Assembly: GCA_002347285.1 (NCBI GenBank)
Contig: DDXW01000031.1
Location: 91,660 to 117,840, forward strand
DNA: 26,181 nt
Reading direction: 5' to 3'
Origin: Rhodocyclaceae bacterium UBA2250
GTDB taxonomy: Bacteria; Pseudomonadota; Gammaproteobacteria; Burkholderiales; Rhodocyclaceae
Below the pieces are notes generated by a model. It had not been told where the DNA came from, did not search any database, and worked only from the letters and a program-made list of their open reading frames with translations. Within the stretch, counting starts at the first letter, position 1. Each line of letters opens with the position of its first letter. Shown here in pieces: positions 22,690 to 26,181 of this stretch. The position numbers were made by a program, and so were the translations under genes.

Positions 22690-23136
22690 TCAGCGCGTGC
22701 GGTAAGAGGCGTGGCAGGCGATGCAGGCGCCCATCAGCGCCGGCAGCTTGGCCAACGCGGCGTCGCGATTGCCGCTGGCGGCCGTGCCGGCGAATTCGCT
22801 GGCGGCGAAATGGCCGTCGATGGCGAGCTTGTGCATCTCGCGCGGCATCTGCGGTCCGGGCCGTGCCTCGAAGGGCAGCCGGGCATTCTTGCCCATCGCG
22901 CTGCGGCCGAGGCGTTCCTCGGCGACTTCGCCGGCTTCCTTGACCTTGTTGTCGGCCAGCAGCGACAGGATCTCGTTGAGCGCCAGCAGGTTGTCGAGCA
23001 TCTCCTGGCGCAGGGTCTCCTGCGCCGCCGGCGTGAGCTTGGCGAACAGGCGGGTGTCTTCCGCGACCGCAGGCGGTGCAATCAGCGCGGCGCATGCTGC
23101 GGACGCGGCCATGAGGAGAGCGAGCCTTTGTTTCAT
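22690..23136 (-). CDS. Cytochrome c' (class II c-type cytochrome)
   Basis: 148 aa. Signal peptide to about residue 25 (APPAVA). The single heme site CIACH (138-142) lies at the extreme C-terminus, and the rest is a four-helix bundle, the hallmark of class II cytochromes (cytochrome c' or c556). High-spin c' binds NO, low-spin c556 has a Met ligand; Met46 in the first helix (RQEMLDNL) is placed as for a c556 sixth ligand, so low-spin is possible. It starts one base after the rhodanese-gene stop, the last gene of a minus-strand set with sulfur-type genes. Confidence 0.9.
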   Translation of the reverse strand: MKQRLALLMAASAACAALIAPPAVAEDTRLFAKLTPAAQETLRQEMLDNLLALNEILSLLADNKVKEAGEVAEERLGRSAMGKNARLPFEARPGPQMPREMHKLAIDGHFAASEFAGTAASGNRDAALAKLPALMGACIACHASYRTR

Positions 23137-23137
23137 G

Positions 23138-24298
23138 TCAATGCGGCTTGATGGTGTATTGGTTGCCTGCGGCGAAGCTCACGTCGGCGTCGAGGAAGTA
23201 GGCGGCGATGTCCTTGCCGCCGAGCATCTTGACCGTGTCGTAGGCCTCGCCGGAACGGGCGCCGGTCGAGCAGACGAACACGATCGGCTTGTCCTTCGGC
23301 AGCTCGCCGATCTTCTTCTCGATGTCGCCGACGGGAATGTTGATCGCGCCCGGGAAGGTGCCCTTCTTGACGTCCTTCTCGTCGCGCACGTCGATGATGG
23401 CGATCTGCGCCGGGTTCTCCTTGAGGATGCGCTCGAAGGAGGCGACGCTGATGCTGCCTTTTTCCTTGCCCGGTTCGATGCCGGGCGCGGCGGCTGCTGC
23501 CGCCGGCGCCGTGGCGGCAGGCGCCGCCGCGGTTGCGCCCGTCGCCGCCTGCCAGGCCGGGTAGCCCTCGGGGAAGATGAAGACCTTCTTGTAGCCGAGC
23601 GCCTTGGCCTTGAGCGCGGACTTCGACGACAGGTCGCACTTGAGGCCGCCGCAGAAGAAGATCAGCGTCGTCTCCTTGCTGGCCGGCAGCTTGGCGGTCT
23701 CCTTGTCGAACTTCGAGTCGGAGATGTTGATCGCGCCGGGAATGCTGCCCTGTCCGAAGACGCGCTCGGGACGCGAGTCGATCAGCGCGAAGTCCGCCTT
23801 CTCTTCCATCAGCTTCTTGATGTGGGGGAGGCTGACGGCGACCGGTTCGCCCTTCGCTTCCCACTCGGGCTGCCCGGCGGGATAGACCCTGACGTTGGTG
23901 TAGCCCATCGCTTCGGCCTTGAACGCCGACTTGTGCGATAGGTCGCATTCGAAGCCCTGGCAGTAGAAGATCAGCGGCGTGGCCTTGTCGGCCGGCAGCA
24001 GCGTCGGCGCGAGCTTCTCGAACTGGGTGTCCGGCAGGTTGATCGCGGTCGGGATGTGCCCGATGTCGTAGCGGCGCGCGGCGGGTCGCGAATCGATCAG
24101 CCGCGTGGTGCCCTTGATCTCCATGTCCTTCGGCAGTTCGGCGTGCGGCTTGACCTGGTCGAACTCGATCAGGTGCTTGTACCACCCTTCCTTGGGCCGG
24201 GCGATGCCGGCCTGGGCGAGAACCGTGGGCGAATAGGCGAGCGGGGCAAAGGCCAACGCCGCGACCGAGAGTGCGACATACAGCGGCTTGCGTTTCAT
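23138..24298 (-). CDS. Periplasmic protein with three rhodanese domains
   Basis: 386 aa. Signal peptide to about residue 29 (VLAQA). Domain 1 (about 60-150) has the Cys loop CQGFECD (Cys113 and Cys118), domain 2 (about 165-250) CGGLKCD (Cys216 and Cys221), and an Ala/Pro-rich linker (251-275) leads to domain 3 (about 283-375) with the common CSTGARSG loop (Cys343). Rhodaneses carry sulfane sulfur as Cys-persulfide. Two domains with a second Cys five residues on are unusual and could form disulfides. GGGAG lies ahead of ATG 24298. The upstream neighbour is a YeeE/YedE sulfur transporter, so this protein likely receives or delivers sulfur in the periplasm. Confidence 0.88.
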   Translation of the reverse strand: MKRKPLYVALSVAALAFAPLAYSPTVLAQAGIARPKEGWYKHLIEFDQVKPHAELPKDMEIKGTTRLIDSRPAARRYDIGHIPTAINLPDTQFEKLAPTLLPADKATPLIFYCQGFECDLSHKSAFKAEAMGYTNVRVYPAGQPEWEAKGEPVAVSLPHIKKLMEEKADFALIDSRPERVFGQGSIPGAINISDSKFDKETAKLPASKETTLIFFCGGLKCDLSSKSALKAKALGYKKVFIFPEGYPAWQAATGATAAAPAATAPAAAAAAPGIEPGKEKGSISVASFERILKENPAQIAIIDVRDEKDVKKGTFPGAINIPVGDIEKKIGELPKDKPIVFVCSTGARSGEAYDTVKMLGGKDIAAYFLDADVSFAAGNQYTIKPH

Positions 24299-24327
24299 GA
24301 TGATCTCCCTCAAGATCGATTGACGAA

Positions 24328-25566
24328 TTACAGCACGGTGAATTTTTCCGTCGATTCGTTGTAGCGCACGAAGGCGTACCAGACGGCCAGCAGCAGGCCG
24401 CCGACGATCAGCGTCCAGCCCCAGCCGGGCAGCAGCTCGGGCCAGTAGGCCTGGTAGCCGACGGCGGTGACCTCGAAGTTCTCGACGTTGTCGGGATCGA
24501 CCGCGGTGATGCCGGTCTTCTTGAGGATCGCGCCGACGGTCGAGCCCATCCAGGCGAAGAAGAACATCGCCACCCACAGCTTGAGGTGGCCTTCGCCCAT
24601 GCGCCAGAGCGAACCCGAGGCGCAGCCGCCGGCGAAGATCATGCCGATGCCGAAGGTGATGCCGCCGAGCAGCGAACCGATCCAGAAGGTCGGCGGGATC
24701 GCGATGTAGGGATCGATCACCTTCTTCTCGAACAGGAAGGCGGCGAGCGGGATGCCGATCGCCAGCGCGAGAATGACCGCTTTCGTCATGTCGCCCTCGG
24801 CGGTCATGAACGGCTCGCGGAAGGCCCGGGCGAAGCACAGCCGCGAGCGGTGCATGATGAAGCCGATGCAGAAGCCCAGCAGCACGATCACCGCGCGCGT
24901 CGCCAGCACCGTATCGGGCGAGGCGTACCAGCTCGCCGCCCAGACCAGCATGCCGACGAGGATCGCCAGGCCGGCGAAGGGGTAGAGCCCGGTCACGCTA
25001 TCCGGCACGTTGATGGTCGGCGGCGCCTCCATGCCCCAGCTGATGTTCTCGAGCGTCCACAGCAGCAGCTTGAGACCGACCACCGCGCCGATCAGCAGAC
25101 CGGCCCACATCGCCCAGCCGGCGGGCGAGGAGTGCAGCACCGGATTGAAGAAGCCGCCGGTCGTGCAGCCGCCGGCGAGGGAAGCGCCGGTGCCCATCAG
25201 GGTGCCGCCCAGCGCGGCCCAGACGAGTTCGAGTTTCGGCGGGCGGTTCGGCTGGAACTGCCGCGACATCAGCGCGGCGGCGAAGGCGCCCAGCAGCAGC
25301 ATGATGTTCATCAGCGACATGCGGTGCGTCAGCCAGCCCTCGTCGGGCGGCGCGATGCCCAGGAGCGGCGCCAGGCCGATCAGATGGTTGAACTGGTCGC
25401 CCCAGTAGCGCACGCCGCCGAACACCCCCCAGAACAGGCCGTTGATCATCAGCGCGATCACCACCAGCACCAGCAGGATGGCGCCGGTGTAATGCGACCA
25501 CTCCTCGACGAAAATGCTCTCGTAGTCGGCCTTGAAGCCGGCCAGCCAGCCGTTGCCCTCGCTCAT
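24328..25566 (-). CDS. YeeE/YedE-family sulfur-compound transporter
   Basis: 412 aa, about nine to ten membrane segments, a fused two-repeat form. Conserved Cys motifs are seen: SLAGGCTTGG (Cys134), HRSRLCFARAFREPF (Cys244) and FAGGCASGSLWRMGEGH (Cys315), the residues that in the family (TsuA/PmpAB) pass thiosulfate or other sulfur species across the membrane. The genes on either side (cytochrome c, triple rhodanese) fit import or export of a sulfane-sulfur compound. The start at 25566 is preceded by AAGGGG about 8 bases upstream. Confidence 0.92.
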   Translation of the reverse strand: MSEGNGWLAGFKADYESIFVEEWSHYTGAILLVLVVIALMINGLFWGVFGGVRYWGDQFNHLIGLAPLLGIAPPDEGWLTHRMSLMNIMLLLGAFAAALMSRQFQPNRPPKLELVWAALGGTLMGTGASLAGGCTTGGFFNPVLHSSPAGWAMWAGLLIGAVVGLKLLLWTLENISWGMEAPPTINVPDSVTGLYPFAGLAILVGMLVWAASWYASPDTVLATRAVIVLLGFCIGFIMHRSRLCFARAFREPFMTAEGDMTKAVILALAIGIPLAAFLFEKKVIDPYIAIPPTFWIGSLLGGITFGIGMIFAGGCASGSLWRMGEGHLKLWVAMFFFAWMGSTVGAILKKTGITAVDPDNVENFEVTAVGYQAYWPELLPGWGWTLIVGGLLLAVWYAFVRYNESTEKFTVL

Positions 25567-25594
25567 GCGTTATTCCCCTTGCGCAATGGTTGTT

Positions 25595-25638
25595 CCAAAC
25601 AAAACGGCCTGCCGGAGCTCGTCCGAGCCGGCAGGCCG
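25595..25638 (-). terminator. Strong terminator after the first cytochrome gene of the sulfur cluster
   Basis: A perfect 11-bp stem (25604-25614 with 25628-25638) is followed on the minus strand by TTTTGTTTG (25603-25595). It lies just after the cytochrome gene at 25661 and before the transporter gene. It should reduce read-through, so the cytochrome is probably made in excess over the downstream genes, or the transporter has another promoter, for which only about 30 bases remain. Confidence 0.8.
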
Positions 25639-25660
25639 CTGTCGCCTCGTCGGTCGGAGA

Positions 25661-26047
25661 TCAGCTGCAGCTGGCCGGGCTTTCGCCGTCCTTCGCGCTG
25701 CGCAGCAGGAAGACCTTGATGTCTTCCATCAACTCCTGATCGGGCACGTCGGCGAACTTCTCGGCCGCCTTGTTGCTGCCCTTGATCTTGGCGCGGTACT
25801 CCTTGCTGACGTATTGCTTGACGCTTTCCTTGCCCTTCGCGTGCTTGTCGGCCTGGAGGTAGGCGGTCCATTCGGCCTTGGTCTTCGCGCTCGGATTGAT
25901 CTGGCCGATCGGCGAGGCGACGTGGCAGGAGGTGCACACGCTGCGATAATAGACGCGGCCGCGCTTCCAGTCGGCGTCGTACGCCTGGGCGGTGGACGCG
26001 AACAGGGCGCCGGCGGCCAGCAGCGTCAGCATCGGGTGAATTCTCAT
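25661..26047 (-). CDS. Small monoheme c-type cytochrome
   Basis: 128 aa. Signal peptide to about residue 22 (ASTAQA), one heme site CTSCH (38-42), then a Lys-rich helical region and a C-terminal Cys127. The region around residue 107 (ELMEDIKVFLLR) is the usual last helix of class I cytochromes with Met107 nearby; distal ligand uncertain. ATG 26047 chosen because GAGGAG lies 8 bases upstream and begins the signal peptide; the longer frame adds an improbable 30 residues. It leads the minus-strand sulfur cluster and may accept electrons from periplasmic sulfur oxidation, by context only. Confidence 0.87.
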   Translation of the reverse strand: MRIHPMLTLLAAGALFASTAQAYDADWKRGRVYYRSVCTSCHVASPIGQINPSAKTKAEWTAYLQADKHAKGKESVKQYVSKEYRAKIKGSNKAAEKFADVPDQELMEDIKVFLLRSAKDGESPASCS

Positions 26048-26086
26048 GACGATTCTCCTCTGTGAAAATACACAACAACGCAACGC

Positions 26087-26141
26087 AGCATAGCACTCCG
26101 CGGCGGGAACCACATACCTCCTATGGGTAATAGCCATACCC
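26087..26141 (-). promoter_or_regulatory. Candidate promoter and operator of the sulfur cluster
   Basis: On the minus strand TGCTATGCT gives an extended -10 (TATGCT, 26092-26087) about 40 bases before the ATG. The -35 position is poor. Directly upstream is an inverted repeat GGGTA-N7-TACCC (26125-26141) and a further CATACC copy at 26112-26117, a plausible activator site. The binding protein is unknown. Confidence 0.4.
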
Positions 26142-26181
26142 CTTCCGGCGGACTAGACAGGGCAATCGCACACGCAAACGT

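Noticed and set aside
22702..22705. Single TAAG near the end of the cytochrome c' gene, and another near 8065
   Set aside because: No second copy at 11 bp and no promoter position, so they are chance occurrences and not members of the array set.
22721..23941. 406-codon plus-strand frame opposite the cytochrome c' and rhodanese genes
   Set aside because: Antisense of genes with clear heme and rhodanese motifs, and no ribosome-binding site.

Overview
The window is about 26 kb of GC-rich DNA with dense, overlapping genes. It fits a respiratory, metabolically versatile betaproteobacterium, most likely Rhodocyclales or a near relative. That placement is inferred from gene content (many c-type cytochromes, sigma54 two-component control, an SHP/DHC cytochrome operon, YeeE/YedE and rhodanese proteins, HME-RND efflux) and not from a marker gene. 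No RNA genes, insertion sequences or CRISPR arrays were seen, and no gap over 300 bases lacks a gene.

Layout. 1-1157: the 3' part of a hybrid sensor kinase. 1227-2075: a ferredoxin-NADP reductase-like flavoprotein. 2165-3792: a small secreted protein and a ferric-reductase/NADPH-oxidase-type membrane flavocytochrome. 3846-4313 (minus): a His-rich four-helix periplasmic protein without a heme c motif. 4465-7639: an NtrB/NtrC-like sensor/regulator pair. Next come two tandem palindromes and a good -24/-12 promoter, then a heme lipoprotein of the ethylbenzene-dehydrogenase-related family, a monoheme cytochrome and a fused nine-heme/cytochrome b membrane protein (7769-11505). 11566-13080 (minus): an ECF sigma factor, zinc-finger anti-sigma and periplasmic metal-sensor operon resembling CnrH/Y/X. 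13274-19338: a small lipoprotein, RND adaptor, RND pump, DUF3240 protein and outer-membrane factor. 19403-22665: SHP-like cytochrome, DHC diheme cytochrome, cytochrome b561, response regulator and sensor kinase. 22690-26047 (minus): cytochrome c', a triple-rhodanese protein, a YeeE/YedE transporter and a c-type cytochrome.

The most interesting signal lies between the genes. Three promoters carry TAAG elements repeated every 11 bp, each ending the same distance (14 bp) before a -10-like hexamer. They precede the 96-aa secreted protein plus flavocytochrome, the efflux operon, and the SHP/DHC/cyt b operon that also encodes an OmpR-family QseB/PmrA-like regulator and a kinase with a very short periplasmic loop holding three ExxE motifs. 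TAAG direct repeats with 11-bp period are the kind of site such regulators bind. The three units therefore look like one local, autoregulated regulon joining metal efflux to periplasmic heme and flavin electron transfer. A second circuit, also readable from the DNA, is the NtrC-like regulator with its paired operators and sigma54 promoter driving the multiheme module.
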